A stretch of DNA of 64,000 nt from Haematococcus lacustris (GCA_030144725.1 JASKMD010000004.1:6015431-6079430); one strand, 5' to 3'; shown: positions 1 to 11,466, numbered from the stretch's first letter. Translations and numbers: made by a program. Notes: generated by a model not told the origin, from the sequence alone.

Positions 1-25
1 GAGCAGGTTCTAAATCTGGACACAC

Positions 26-1607
26 CTGAGCACAGGTTGGGTAGCACCCTGGGTTGGCCAGCAGTCGGGCGCCCTTGATCTGCTCCCTGTACAGCTCAGT
101 GAGCCCGTAGACCGCAGTCTTCTGCAACTCCACAGCAGCGTGCTCATGTCCATACCTTCAAGGTGGGTGGGTGCAGCAGGTGGCAGCGCAGGGTCATGCG
201 AGGGGTTGGGGCACAGCAGAGGAGTAGCGTGGGCTGCTGGGTAGGAGCTGTGACCTGAGACCCTGGGCTTTGCGTGATCGTTCCGCGTGCAGCCCGCATC
301 ACATCATGCTCAAGATGCACTCCAAGTGTTTGTGACGTTGAGGGTTGCAGCTATCAACAGCGGTCTTTTCAATGTCTGGCAACCCGACGAACCCTAAAAG
401 CACACAACTGACTGCTGGTCACATCCCCCTTCCACTCTGGCCCTCACCACTGTGCATAGCTGGCCGGGTCCCTGAGCCTGAAGTCGGCGCTGAGGTCCAC
501 CACCTTGAGGTGCTCTGGCAGCTTGCTGATCACCTCCTGCTCAGCACCAGGCAGCCGCTTTAGCTGCACCCAGGTCTTTGGGCATGCAGCTGAGGCCAGG
601 CTGGCTCAGGAAGTGCCACAACTGCACACCAGCCTGCTTTATATGCAGTCAAATGGTTGATGGCTTCAACCACAGTCCCAGCCACCTGACCCTATGCAGG
701 GAGGTGACCCAGGCAGGAGAAGCTTTCCAAATGTCAGGGGGCGGAGAGGGGAGAGGAAGCTGTGCCAGGCATGGCTTACTGTTGCTGCATCGGGGGGGGA
801 CATCCTGCTTGGATTGATGGGGAGGTTTGTAAGTGCTGTTCAACACACCGAACATGTGATGCCCCAGAGGTCAGCTGGGCAACAGATAATGTTTGGGCAG
901 CAGCCAAGTGCGGCGGGGGACTGGGTAGCAGTCAGGGGATGTGAACATTGCACACCACGCTGGGCCCAGCTGCACCTTGCTTCAGTGGAAGCTACATGCT
1001 CACACGTGAGGGAGCTTCCTGAGATGTAGCATGCATGATGATGAGATGTGACACAGTTGGCGTGCAGGCTGACCACTGCCTCGGTGAAGGCTGTGGCAGC
1101 CCCGACAAGCTAGACCAGTCAGCCCAGAGCGCTGTGATAGGCACCTGGGTTGTCGCGTGTGGCAGGCAGCAGAAGATAGCGTCCACCTGGCTGTAGTCAA
1201 CATCGTTGATCTTGACCAGCTTGGGCACATGTGCAGCTGTCGCTAGATGGGGAAACACATCAGAGAAGGGCTGCAAGCACACACAATACACGGGGTCCAT
1301 ACCACCAGCTGGGCCTGTGTGTGAGGGGCCAGGCTGGAAGACAAGTAGGCTGACAGGCAGGCCAGCTGGCTGGCACGCTGGCTGGCAGGCAAGCTGGCTG
1401 GCACGCTGGCTGGCTGGCAAGCTGGCTGGCTGGTACCTTGCCCGCTTGCTTTTCGCCAGTCAAGGCCGTAATCCTGATGCCTGGATGCAGGGCTGTCAGC
1501 CGCATGACTTCTGCCCCTGTGTACCCCGACGCGCCGAGCACAGCCACCCGCACGGTCTCGGTCTTAGATGGCGTAGGGGTGGTGGCAAACACAGGTGCTG
1601 CCTGCAC
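26..1607 (-). CDS. ARGC: N-acetyl-gamma-glutamyl-phosphate reductase, 5' part (partial)
   Basis: Plastid enzyme of arginine synthesis that reduces N-acetylglutamyl phosphate to the semialdehyde with NADPH. Exons, reading leftwards: 1437-1607, 1145-1270, 448-563, 26-155; all junctions are GT-AG and phases agree. Exon 1437-1607 carries the Rossmann motif [17 protein letters not shown]; exon 1145-1270 carries DVFPHL and [14 protein letters not shown]; exon 448-563 carries [13 protein letters not shown]; exon 26-155 carries [17 protein letters not shown] and NPGCYPT, whose Cys is the known catalytic residue of the family. The coding part continues beyond base 1. The true start is not settled: the frame at 1607 opens with GTG and meets a stop about 50 bases further up, so the ATG and transit peptide probably sit in another upstream exon. 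Identification is by motif recognition and is firm. Confidence 0.9.
1345..1436. repeat. CTGGCTGG-type minisatellite inside an ARGC intron
   Basis: Short imperfect tandem copies of CTGGCTGGCAcG/aA fill the 3' flank of the 166-bp intron between the first two visible ARGC exons, ending next to the splice donor at 1436. It is non-coding and translates as [13 protein letters not shown] nonsense on the gene strand. Confidence 0.8.
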
Positions 1608-2097
1608 CGATTCCGTAGAAGTCCAGGGGCCAGCATCGCCGGATCAGTCGCAAGCAGGTTGCGCGCTCAGCGAAGGCAATGCGCCAGAAGCACGTTGCCT
1701 GAAGACGTGATTCTGAGGCACGAAGCGAAGGTGCTCACCACTGCCTGCGCTCGGCACGCTAGTGATCCCCGACCAGCTTGCGAGGCCTTTGCGCATCTCT
1801 GCTGCATTGTCTTGGTCGCGCTACTTTGATTCCGTGAATTGTTGTGCTGTGGAAAGGGTCAGCACAGGTGTAGAGTGCGAAGAAAGCTGCCCAAACTCCG
1901 GAGTGGTCCGTGTGACATGTGGAACATTTTCTCTAACCTATAATTTGAAACTGCTGATTAAGCCTGATCAGCCCCCTCGTACATCACTAGGGTCTCCAAT
2001 TGAGTCGTACCACTAGGTACCACTAGCGGTACCACTGAAGATGTGTTATGGGGCTGTGTTGAGTTGTGTTCCCGTGCACATGACACATGCACACAAA
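1608..2097. other. Intergenic, no gene recognised
   Basis: Probably holds the ARGC 5' exon/promoter towards the left. Near 2008-2035 there are three copies of a GGTACCACT-like 10-mer just beyond the end of the neighbouring Fanzor remnant. I see no coding segment I can name. Confidence 0.4.
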
Positions 2098-2697
2098 CTA
2101 CGGTTCCCCAGCAGGCTGCTGCTGCTGGGCCTTCAGTGGCCGGTCTCGCAGCTGCTTGTACCCCAGATCAAGGTACTCCTTGCCCTCGGCTGGCAGAGCT
2201 GCCTGCTCTGGCCATCAGCACAGCTCCAGTGGGCGCCACCTGCTCTCCCCAATGCGCTGCATGTTCAGCGCGGCATTGCAGCCCCTGTCCAGCCACCTGC
2301 CAGGCTGTGGTGCTGGCTTGGCTTTGGCAGCCTTGCCCTTGACCGTGCCTGTGGTGGGCTGGGTGGGCTCAGCTGCCTGCTCAGTCGCAGTGCGCTTGGC
2401 TGGCGGGGAAGTGTTGGGCCCTGGCTTTGAGGCTGGCTGTGTGGCCTCCTGGCTGCTGCATGCGGCCTGTGGGGGCTTGCGTGGGGCCACTACCGGGCAC
2501 CACATCATGCCCCGCACTGGCTGGTCACGCTGTTGGCTCCAGGCTGGGCGCAGCGGGCGGTGTGCCACCGGCCCTTCTGATGGCTTCCAGTCCGCAGGCC
2601 TGGTGAGCTGCTCATTGTCCAGCTGCTCCTCACAGGGCTGCTGGCCATTCACTGCTGAGCTGACCCGGGTGGTGCGGTAATCATCCACAAGCACCAC
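2098..2697 (-). pseudogene. Fanzor (TnpB-like RNA-guided nuclease) C-terminal remnant
   Basis: Minus-strand fragment with the order of a Fanzor/TnpB C-terminus: VVLVDDYRTT (the DEFRTS-type block), a Cys-containing stretch (GQQPCEEQ, then MMWCPVV), a Lys/Pro-rich linker, then GRWLDRGCNAALN, which corresponds to the RuvC-III block. In sister families this reads D-R-D-x-N; here the second Asp is Gly, so the catalytic position is lost. A TGA at 2215-2217 interrupts the frame where related copies have Trp, after which the tail (GKEYLDLGYKQLRDRP) continues to a TAG at 2098. No N-terminal or RuvC-I segment is present upstream. It is a dead fragment of a subfamily different from the copies at 41-61 kb (tail RWRPLELC versus QRPLELC). 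Confidence 0.7.
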
Positions 2698-2700
2698 TTG

Positions 2701-3165
2701 GGGTTTCGCGGAGATTCATAGAGTGATGATATAAACCGGTAAAACTCGGGCAAAGCATTGACTTCATCTGTCGTCAGGGTCAGGGGCTGATCAGGGCAGC
2801 AGGTCTGACTACCTGAGCCAATGACAGCCTCCGGCTGGGTGCATTCCAAGCCGTAGTACACATGTGGTTTTTGCGCATATACCGTAGTGATACGCCTTCA
2901 TGGCGAAACGCTGATTTGGTGAAAACCCAAATTTCATGCTCAAAGAGAAGGTGATACGATTCGGTGACGAAAACATCTCATGCTCAATGAATTTTCACTC
3001 AAAATCCATGCTCAAACAATGGACCTTTTTCTGAACGCGAGATATTTGAAGTTTATTTGAAGATTCGCCTTAGAATGAGGGGAATGACGTTTTGTTTTGC
3101 CGCCGTGCTGGTAGGTGTTTGCAGAGGCGTTCGCTTGACCTTTTGCGAGTGATGTGCACTAAACC
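2701..3165. other. Intergenic, AT-richer than surroundings
   Basis: Contains several scattered copies of CATGCTCAA (2934-3015) and related short direct repeats in a relatively AT-rich stretch. No coding segment or RNA gene recognised. Confidence 0.4.
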
Positions 3166-3178
3166 GTTTCTTCAACCA

Positions 3179-3183
3179 TTACA
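3179..3183 (-). promoter_or_regulatory. TGTAA polyadenylation signal of the DPH6-like gene
   Basis: TGTAA on the minus strand (TTACA on plus), 56 nt downstream of the TAA at 3239. TGTAA is the usual chlorophycean polyadenylation signal. Confidence 0.55.
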
Positions 3184-3238
3184 GTCCCTAGAGCTAGGCA
3201 GTGCGCTAAAGGAACAACAACTCCCCTGGCACTGTTCT

Positions 3239-4622
3239 TTAGGACTGTTTACTCTGCAAGGTCACGCTGTCATGCACAAGGTAGGCAACTGGGTAGTCTT
3301 TGTTCAGGTCCTGCCCCACATGGTGTTGCCAATGCAAGGTGTGGCTGAAGGTGGGGCCACACAGCACCATCGTGTGGAACTCCCCGTACTCCCCACACTC
3401 ATCCACACCCCAGGCCTCATGCGCAGGCAGCAGCAGCCGGGCGTGCAGGTCAGGGGTGAGGCGCTGTCCCAGCAGTTGTGATGCAGGGTTTAGCACCATT
3501 TCGCCTGGCAGGCAAGGATCAGCCGCCGTGCCGGCGGAGGAGCCACCACTGGTCGCGGCAAGGGTTGCTGGCCGCTGCAGCAGGCAGCAACCGCATTCCT
3601 CGGAAACTGCATTGCCGACACCCCCAACACTGCCCAGAGGAGTTGCAGTGTTGTTGGACTGTGGGCAGGAGGTCAGTAGGGGGCCTGCCTGCGTTGAGGC
3701 TGGCACCTCATCCGGGCTGCTGGTTGGAAGGGAAGCTGAGATGGAGCTGGAGACTGAGGCTGTAGCAGGTGAGCAAGCCTTCGTCGCCATTTTGCGCTGG
3801 GTTGTATCGGTGGTGGGGCGGTCCTTTTCAGGTGCTGCAGTGTTGCTTGCAGCTGCGGGCGCAAAGGTGCGCAAGTTCACGCAGCTAATGATGGGTTGCA
3901 GGCCAACCTCCCACACCGCTGCCAACAGCTGCGGGCGTGGCATGCCCCACAGTGGAGTCCACAACGGCAGGCCGGCAGCAGCTGTGGCCCTTCCCATGAA
4001 GTTTGAGCAAACATCCAGGATGTCACCTGAGGGAAGGATGGCGGGTGGCAGTAGCACAACACCTGCTGCTTAGTAGCCATGAACATTCAGCGTCCTCACT
4101 TCACTAGCAGTTGTGTTGCCCACTTGTTGCTCCCCCTAAAGAGCCTGCCTTGTCGGTTGATCCCCTGATGATGACTCTAGTATGAGGGGGAGAAATGGGT
4201 AAGGGTATGGTGACCCTGAGCACGCCTTTGATTAGTAGCCAAGGATGACACTGCTCACATCAACGCATACCTGTGGCGAAGGCTTGAATATCATGTTGCT
4301 TGGCCAGGTGCGTCAGCGCCTCACTATAACTGGTCAAGTAATTGGGGCCTTGAATGTCCACAACTACGTGAGGCAAGCCCAGTGCTTGAGCTTGAGCGGT
4401 GATGAGGGGCAATGGGTGCGCCCTGAAGGATGCTGAACGGCCTCCTGGAGCGAAAGTCACCAAAAGCGTTGGAACACCGTGTGCAAAAGGGGCCAAGCGT
4501 TGTGTCAGGCTCGAAGGTATCGCTTTGCTACGTCTGTGTAGCAGCTGCAGCAGCGTTACGACTAGAGTTGAATCTTTCCCCCCAGTGAACGACACTGCCA
4601 CGCGCACTGGGTCGACTGCCAT
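3239..4622 (-). CDS. DPH6: Diphthine-ammonia ligase-like ATP pyrophosphatase
   Basis: Two exons, 4271-4622 and 3239-4026, joined by a 244-bp GT-AG intron with matching phase; 379 residues from ATG 4622. DPH6 performs the last step of diphthamide synthesis on elongation factor 2, an ATP-dependent amidation. The N-terminus has the PP-loop VAVSFTGGKDSTL; next come LGLPHVVVDIQGPNYLTSY and IQAFATGDILDV spanning the splice, then GLPLWTPLWGMPRPQLL (family pattern: PLW, few residues, L) and finally DECGEYGEFHTMVL, the family's CGE-x-GE-[FY]-T block. Between about residues 170 and 260 there is a Ser/Thr/Ala-rich insertion of low complexity, absent from short archaeal and animal forms. There is no L-PSP tail as in fungal and plant DPH6. 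The FTGGKDS loop has Thr where SGGKDS is usual. Only 38 bp separate its ATG from the tandem array. Confidence 0.8.
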
Positions 4623-4968
4623 TCACATTTAGTGAGGCCAACTCCGAATGTATTATAGGCGTTCTCTCCACTTAGTTTCCTTTGTAAGACTAGCTCATGC
4701 AAGCACTGGGAATACTCCACTGCTACGTACTCCACATGGCTGTAGTGTTAAGGATATTCTTGACCATCTTGGCACGGGAAGAGATGAGCATCCACATGCA
4801 CAACATGACAGGTAACGAGGTTGGGTACAACCGATGGTTGATGGTAGGTTTATATATATACTTCAATGCTTACAACCCGTCCTCATGTGGTTGTGAGGCA
4901 TGGTCATCACCCCATATACTACACTCACGAGAACCCTTGAACCGTGCCATTGCAGTGTTGCGACAGAT

Positions 4969-4973
4969 TTACA
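4969..4973 (-). promoter_or_regulatory. TGTAA polyadenylation signal, array gene copy 1
   Basis: TGTAA on the minus strand 217 nt beyond the stop codon of copy 1 and repeated at the same place in every unit. A second TGTAA lies about 100 nt further on (4869-4873). Confidence 0.45.
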
Positions 4974-5189
4974 CACACATCCCTCAACACCATGATGTGA
5001 AGCTTAGCCTGATTCAGTGATCACCATTTCTAAAGCTCCTCAAACACAACCCAACAGGAGGCATCATCTGTGTCTACAACCAATCGTGCCTGATCACAAG
5101 TGCATGCAACTACTGATTGCCAACACGCTGGGCAGCAGCTGACTGCCTGGTACTGTGATATGAAGGGGTATCTGCCACACATGTGCAGC

Positions 5190-7215
5190 TTAGTATATTT
5201 CGGACTCGCCCTCAATGCTGCCAGGCTTGCCGTTGACGAAGGCCAGGGCTGCCCAGGTCAAAGCCCAGGCACCAAAGGCAGTGGGGAACACATCGAACAG
5301 GGAGCTGGCGTCAGTACCCAGGAAGGTGGCGACCTGCACACATCAGGACAAACGGTGCATGTGCCCCATGACCCTCACATCCCTTCTACCCAGGAAACCA
5401 GCTCCTCGCGTCACGAGGTCAACAACCTCAACCTCAGCATTAGGCAGCGCAGCCACAGGAGTGGGCTCACCTGTGCAATGATGCCTGGACCAGAGTAGCC
5501 GCCCATGCGCAGCTGCTGGAACACGGCCGCAGCAAAGCCAAGCATGGCCAGCCTGCAGCAGCGGCAGGGGTCAGGGTGTGAGCGTAGACAGCAGGCTGGT
5601 GGTGACATGCAGCTTAGCAGCTTGCAGTACAAGCTTTGCCAGGTCACTCAGGACAGCCCTGGCCACTGCATGTGCCCACTTGTCACCACAGCTGGCTGGC
5701 CCTGGCAGCATCACAGGCAGGGTTGCAGGCGGCCAGCTGACCCACCTGCCATTGAAGACCTCGTTGGCCTTGGTGAAGCCACCGAAGTTGGAGATGCCCA
5801 GGAAGCGTTTGAAGTCCAGAGGGCTCACCGAGGCAGTGGGGGGCCCGGCAGGCCGCTTAGCCACGTCCTGCAGAACCAGGCAGCAGGAAGCTTGCACAGG
5901 GGCAGGCACTGCCTGGTGCCACTGACCAGCTGGGGCAGCGTACTGGCTATTGGGCAGCAGCTCAGCACCCTTGATCCACCACAGGACCGTGGCATGCTGG
6001 CAGCCCAGCCCAGCCCAGCGCCTCTGCTCTGCCCCAGGACTCTGCTGCTGCTACTGCCGCCCCGCCACTGCGCATGCCTGACCTTGAGGTTCTCAGAGGA
6101 GAAGGTGGGGCTCCAGGGCACCAGGGCCGTGAAGGCGTTCTGCACCACCAGCAGACCCAGCAGGGTGGCGGCATTGGCGGGCGTGAAGGAGAAGCCTGCC
6201 AGGTTGAAGCCAGTGGACACCTGCTCCAGGATGTTGGGGTGGTTGGGCAAGGCCCACTGCACAGCACACAGAAGCGGCCAGAGCACACACGCACATCAGT
6301 CAAGCGCGCGATACCCTGCAGCAAACAGCTGCAGACACAGCACCCGGTAGCTGGCTGCTGGCTGCTGCCTGCTGAGAGGCTGCTGTGGTCGGGCGCTGCA
6401 GCTGGGTGCTGGCGGTCAGCGTGTGCTGCCCCACCTCACCTCCCAGAACAGGGCGGCGCTCAGGCCCACCATGGCCAGGCGGCCAGCAAACACCTCCCGG
6501 CGCCGAGTAAAGGCCGAGATCCAGCGGGTCACCTGCCACCAGGCCAGGCAGCAGCTGCGCTCAGCTCAGCTGTGGGTGAGGCAGCCGCAGCACCCTCTCA
6601 GGCGCACGACAGCACAGGGCAGGCCGGGTAAGCACTGGCAGCAGGCTGTGCAGGCAGCTGCTGACTGAGCCCCGCCTGGGTGCTGCCAGGTCTTGACGCG
6701 GGTGCTGCGCCCACCTTGGGCTCCCCTGCATCATACTCCGGCTTGCCACCTGCCCGCTGGATGAAGCTCTGGGCGCCAGTGGCCTGGGCTGAGCTGGCTG
6801 TGGACTGCTTGGCCTGGGAGCAACACAGGGGGCAGCGGCATTGGCTGTGCTTGCAGACTGGCAGCATACCAGGACCAGCGACAGCAGTGAGGGGATGGGT
6901 AGGCGCTGGACAGCACACCTCGGCCAGCAGGTCGCTGCCCTTTTGCTGGACATTGCGGGCGCCCTGGCTTAGCTGGTCCTGCACCTCCTCCAGCTGGTCG
7001 TTCTCCTTGAACCGGAGCGGCCTGCGCGGCAGCAGGCACTCTCGCATCAGCTGTGACGCCCAAGGCTGGCTGTGACGCGAGCAGGGCCGTGCGAGGTGTT
7101 GAGCCGCAACCTGCCCGCCTCACCGGCATCGCGACCCCAGAGGGCGAGACACTGGCGCACGGCAGGCAGCGCCGCGAGTGTTGAGGCAGGGTGCTGATGC
7201 GCGTGAGGCGATCAT
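5190..7215 (-). CDS. LHC-superfamily (PsbS/ELIP-like) plastid membrane protein, copy 1
   Basis: Eight exons, all GT-AG and phase-consistent: 7124-7215, 6919-7069, 6715-6813, 6440-6532, 6083-6256, 5746-5867, 5471-5552, 5190-5333; 957 nt, 318 residues. The first 30 or so residues (start MIASRASAPCLNTRG) are Ser/Arg/Ala-rich without acids, a typical plastid transit peptide. An acidic/Gln-rich amphipathic stretch follows (KENDQLEEVQDQLSQGARN). Two chlorophyll-binding-type helices are visible, RREVFAGRLAMVGLSAALF and KANEVFNGRLAMLGFAAAVF, each with the ExxxGRxAM signature, and each is followed by a second hydrophobic segment (ATLLGLLVVQNAFTALV; AFGAWALTWAALAFV). This gives the four-helix, twofold plan of PsbS, and GGFTKANEVF also recalls PsbS GFTKANELF. 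The paired Glu residues that PsbS uses as lumen pH sensors are not seen at the equivalent positions. The likely role is thylakoid photoprotection; it could instead be an ELIP/LIL-type protein. No ortholog search was possible. Confidence 0.85.
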
Positions 7216-8934
7216 TGTGACTGTGGTTTATGGACTGCTGTGTAAGACTGGCTGTGCTGGCTTGCTACTGTCCAGAGCTGTTAGTTGCGACTATGCACGA
7301 TTGTGAGTGCGAGTGCGGTGTTGTACTCTACTCGCGGCTTACTCCTGTGACGGGAGTGAGATGCGGCCAGGTCGTGATGCATAAACCGGCAAGCCGTCCC
7401 ATTGCGTGGAGCTGCGCGGCCTGCACGCCCGGCAATGACGTGCTGTGGCAAGACGGCATTGTGCCAGTATGATGTGACCGCCCTAGCCTACTGCTATGTA
7501 GATGCCCAATCGTACACAGCACCCACACTCTTAGGACAAGTCAGAGATAGCGCTGCTTGCATGCAGCGACAGACCTCTCTCTACACCTGTGCACATAGTT
7601 TACATTCTACGCACCATCCTTGAGTCCAAGCACTGGCCAGCATTGTGTCGAGATATAGTCTGCCTGGCATGCTGGGCAACTGACTTAGGTTGGATGCAGG
7701 TGGTCTAAGTTGTCCATCTCAGTAGCTGGTGTGGATGATGAATGGTTGGTTGTGAGACGGGGCCTGCACATCACACTAGGGTGCAGCTACCAGTGATTGG
7801 CAAGGGTGTGCCGTTGGACAGTCAGTATGATGATGCAAGGCTCGTACCCTGGCCTATGTTGTTGCCGCAAAGCCCATTACAGTGGTCAGAACTGGAGCAC
7901 ATCCTTCATTGTCAAGCTTTGTAGGCCACTGTGACGTTCTAGACAGTACATCATAGTATCATTCAGCTTATGACTGCGTCTATATTGGATGTGGACACAC
8001 CTGATCATTGTCGTTACTTTGTCTTCATTCTACTTCGTCTCAGCACTGAGGGAGACTGGTTGGGGTTCACGCTTTCATACCACCTTACGTCACAAGGCAT
8101 GGCACTAGACGCTATTGGCTAGACAGGCAAGCAACTAAATTCATATACAATTATGGCAATGCACACAAGATATTGCATTACTCTCTGCCAATCACGATCA
8201 CCTACTTTGATTTTCTCACCATCTCTCGTGATCCGCATGTACGCATCAGTATTTTCTTTGACTCTATTTTCTTTGACCTCGCTGCCCTTCTGCCCTGACC
8301 CATATGTCCAACTAAGGTCACGCTATCGCCCTGTTGTTTACTAAGTTGATCCCATACATAATGCAATTGGCCAACCAAAATAAGTGACATTGACATGCAT
8401 GCAATGTTCTCCCCACTTAGTTTCCTTTGTAAGACTAGCTCATGCAAGTACTGGGAATACTCCACTGCTACGTACTCCACATGGCTGTAGTGTTAAGGAT
8501 ATTCTTGACCATCTTGGCACGGGAAGAGATGAGCATCCACATGCACAACATGACAGGTAACGAGGTTGGGTACAACCGATGGTTGATGGTAGGTTTATAT
8601 ATATACTTCAATGCTTACAACCCGTCCTCATGTGGTTGTGAGGCATGGTCATCACCCCATATACTACACTCACGAGAACCCTTGAACCGTGCCATTGCAG
8701 TGTTGCGACAGATTTACACACACATCCCTCAACACCATGATGTGAAGCTTAGCCTGATTCAGTGATCACCATTTCTAAAGCTCCTCAAACACAACCCAAC
8801 AGGAGGCATCATCTGTGTCTACAACCAATCGTGCCTGATCACAAGTGCATGCAACTACTGATTGTCAACACGCTGGGCAGCAGCTGACTGCCTGGTACTG
8901 TGATATGAAGGGGTATCTGCCACACATGTGCAGC
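7216..8934. other. Array spacer (promoter side of copy 1, 3' side of copy 2)
   Basis: About 1.7 kb of non-coding DNA per unit lies between consecutive genes; the same block recurs after each copy. The part next to 7215 must hold the promoter of the minus-strand gene; I see no clear TATA box. The part near 8440-8934 is the 3' flank of the next gene. Short ORFs here (for example a plus-strand 107-codon frame at 8442) are conserved only because the whole unit is duplicated: it is broken by the insertion in unit 6 and has no recognisable domain. I find no RNA gene. Confidence 0.6.
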
Positions 8935-10960
8935 TTAGTATATTTCGGACTCGCCCTCGATGCTGCCAGGCTTGCCGTTGACGAAGGCCAGGGCTGCCCA
9001 GGTCAGAGCCCAGGCACCAAAGGCAGTCGGGAACACATCAAACAGGGAGCTGGCGTCAGTACCCAGGAAAGTGGCGACCTGCACACATCAGGACAAACGG
9101 TGCATGTGCCCCATGACCCTCACATCCCTTCTACCCAGGAAACCAACTCTCCACGTCACATGGTCAACAACCTCAACCTCAGCAACAGGCAGCGCAGCCG
9201 CAGGAGTGGGCTCACCTGTGCAATGATGCCTGGACCAGAGTAGCCGCCCATGCGCAGCTGCTGGAACACGGCCGCAGCAAAGCCAAGCATGGCCAGCCTG
9301 AAGCAGCGGCAGGGGTCAGGGTGTGAGTGTAGACAGAAGGCTGGTGGTGACATGCAGCTTAGCAGCTTGCAGTACAAGCTTTGCCAGGTCACTCAGGACA
9401 GCCCTGGCCACTGCATGTGCCCACTTGTCACCACAGCTGGCTGGCCCTGGCAGCATCACAGGCAGGGTTGCAGGCGGCCAGCTGACCCACCTGCCATTGA
9501 AGACCTCGTTGGCCTTGGTGAAGCCACCGAAGTTGGAGATGCCCAGGAAGCGTTTGAAGTCCAGAGGGCTCACCGAGGCAGTGGGGGGCCCGGCAGGCCG
9601 CTTAGCCACGTCCTGCAGAACCAGGCAGCAGGAAGCTTGCACAGGGGCAGGCACTGCCTGGTGCCACTGACCAGCTGGGGCAGCGTACTGGCTATTGGGC
9701 AGCAGCTCAGCACCCTTGATCCACCACAGGACCGTGGCATGCTGGCAGCCCAGCCCAGCCCAGCGCCTCTGCTCTGCCCCAGGACTCTGCTGCTGCTACT
9801 GCCGCCCCGCCACTGCGCATGCCTGACCTTGAGGTTCTCAGAGGAGAAGGTGGGGCTCCAGGGCACCAGGGCCGTGAAGGCGTTCTGCACCACCAGCAGA
9901 CCCAGCAGGGTGGCGGCATTGGCGGGCGTGAAGGAGAAGCCTGCCAGGTTGAAGCCAGTGGACACCTGCTCCAGGATGTTGGGGTGGTTGGGCAAGGCCC
10001 ACTGCACAGCACACAGAAGCGGCCAGAGCACACACGCACATCAGTCAAGCGCGCGATACCCTGCAGCAAACAGCTGCAGACACAGCACCCGGTAGCTGGC
10101 TGCTGGCTGCTGCCTGCTGAGAGGCTGCTGTGGTCGGGCGCTGCAGCTGGGTGCTGGCGGTCAGCGTGTGCTGCCCCACCTCACCTCCCAGAACAGGGCG
10201 GCGCTCAGGCCCACCATGGCCAGGCGGCCAGCAAACACCTCCCGGCGCCGAGTAAAGGCCGAGATCCAGCGGGTCACCTGCCACCAGGCCAGGCAGCAGC
10301 TGCGCTCAGCTCAGCTGTGGGTGAGGCAGCCGCAGCACCCTCTCAGGCGCACGACAGCACAGGGCAGGCCGGGCAAGCACTGGCAGCAGGCTGTGCAGGC
10401 AGCTGCTGACTGAGCCCCGCCTGGGTGCTGCCAGGTCTTGACGCGGGTGCTGCGCCCACCTTGGGCTCCCCTGCATCATACTCCGGCTTGCCACCTGCCC
10501 GCTGGATGAAGCTCTGGGCGCCAGTGGCCTGGGCTGAGCTGGCTGTGGACTGCTTGGCCTGGGAGCAACACAGGGGGCAGCGGCATTGGCTGTGCTTGCA
10601 GACTGGCAGCATACCAGGACCAGCGACAGCAGTGAGGGGATGGGTAGGCGCTGGACAGCACACCTCGGCCAGCAGGTCGCTGCCCTTTTGCTGGACATTG
10701 CGGGCGCCCTGGCTTAGCTGGTCCTGCACCTCCTCCAGCTGGTCGTTCTCCTTGAACCGGAGCGGCCTGCGCGGCAGCAGGCACTCTCGCATCAGCTGTG
10801 ACGCCCAAGGCTGGCTGTGACGCGAGCAGGGCCGTGCGAGGTGTTGAGCCGCAACCTGCCCGCCTCACCGGCATCGCGACCCCAGAGGGCGAGACACTGG
10901 CGCACGGCAGGCAGCGCCGCGAGTGTTGAGGCAGGGTGCTGATGCGCGTGAGGCGATCAT
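8935..10960 (-). CDS. LHC-superfamily (PsbS/ELIP-like) protein, copy 2
   Basis: Exons as in copy 1 shifted by +3745. The coding frame is intact in all eight exons; differences from copy 1 are mostly in introns (for example the AGAAGG variant near 9336 shared with copy 5). A 6.4-kb transposon is inserted at 11265, 305 bp upstream of the ATG, so the promoter is displaced or replaced; this is the copy most likely to have altered expression. Confidence 0.85.
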
Positions 10961-11265
10961 TGTGACTGTGGTTTATGGACTGCTGTGTAAGACTGGCTGT
11001 GCTGGCTTGCTACTGTCCAGAGCTGTTAGTTGCGACTATGCACGATTGTGAGTGCGAGTGCGGTGTTGTACTCTACTCGCGGCTTACTCCTGTGACGGGA
11101 GTGAGATGCGGCCAGGTCGTGATGCATAAACCGGCAAGCCGTCCCATTGCGTGGAGCTGCGCGGCCTGCACGCCCGGCAATGACGTGCTGTGGCAAGACG
11201 GCATTGTGCCAGTATGATGTGACCGCCCTAGCCTACTGCTATGTAGATGCCCAATCGTACACAGC

Positions 11266-11466
11266 CAATCAAGTCTCCCGGTAAAAGTTCCCCCTGTACG
11301 GGGGAAGTTTGTTGGCTGTAGATGGGGGAAGTTTTAAATTGCCCATCCGCGCTACTCGACAAGCACGAGCGACTAGCAACCCACACTACAGCTTCCTGGC
11401 TTCCTCCGCATGCTTTGACGCGCAACCTTGACTGCCCAGAGGTGGTTAGGGGCGGGCGGTTACTGC
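11266..11466 (+). repeat. Left terminal inverted repeat of the KDZ-like element
   Basis: 201 bp, ends at GGTTACTGC. Differs from the right TIR at three positions. Contains the internal palindromic CCCCCTGTACGGGGG motif about 25 bp from the tip. Confidence 0.95.

Noticed and set aside
5505..6631. Long plus-strand frames of 281 and 185 codons across the LHC-like gene in every unit
   Set aside because: They are antisense shadows running across exons and introns of the minus-strand gene.
8442..8765. 107-codon plus-strand frame repeated in most array units
   Set aside because: It is conserved only as part of the duplicated unit, is broken in unit 6, lies in the 3' flank of the LHC-like gene, and has no recognisable domain.
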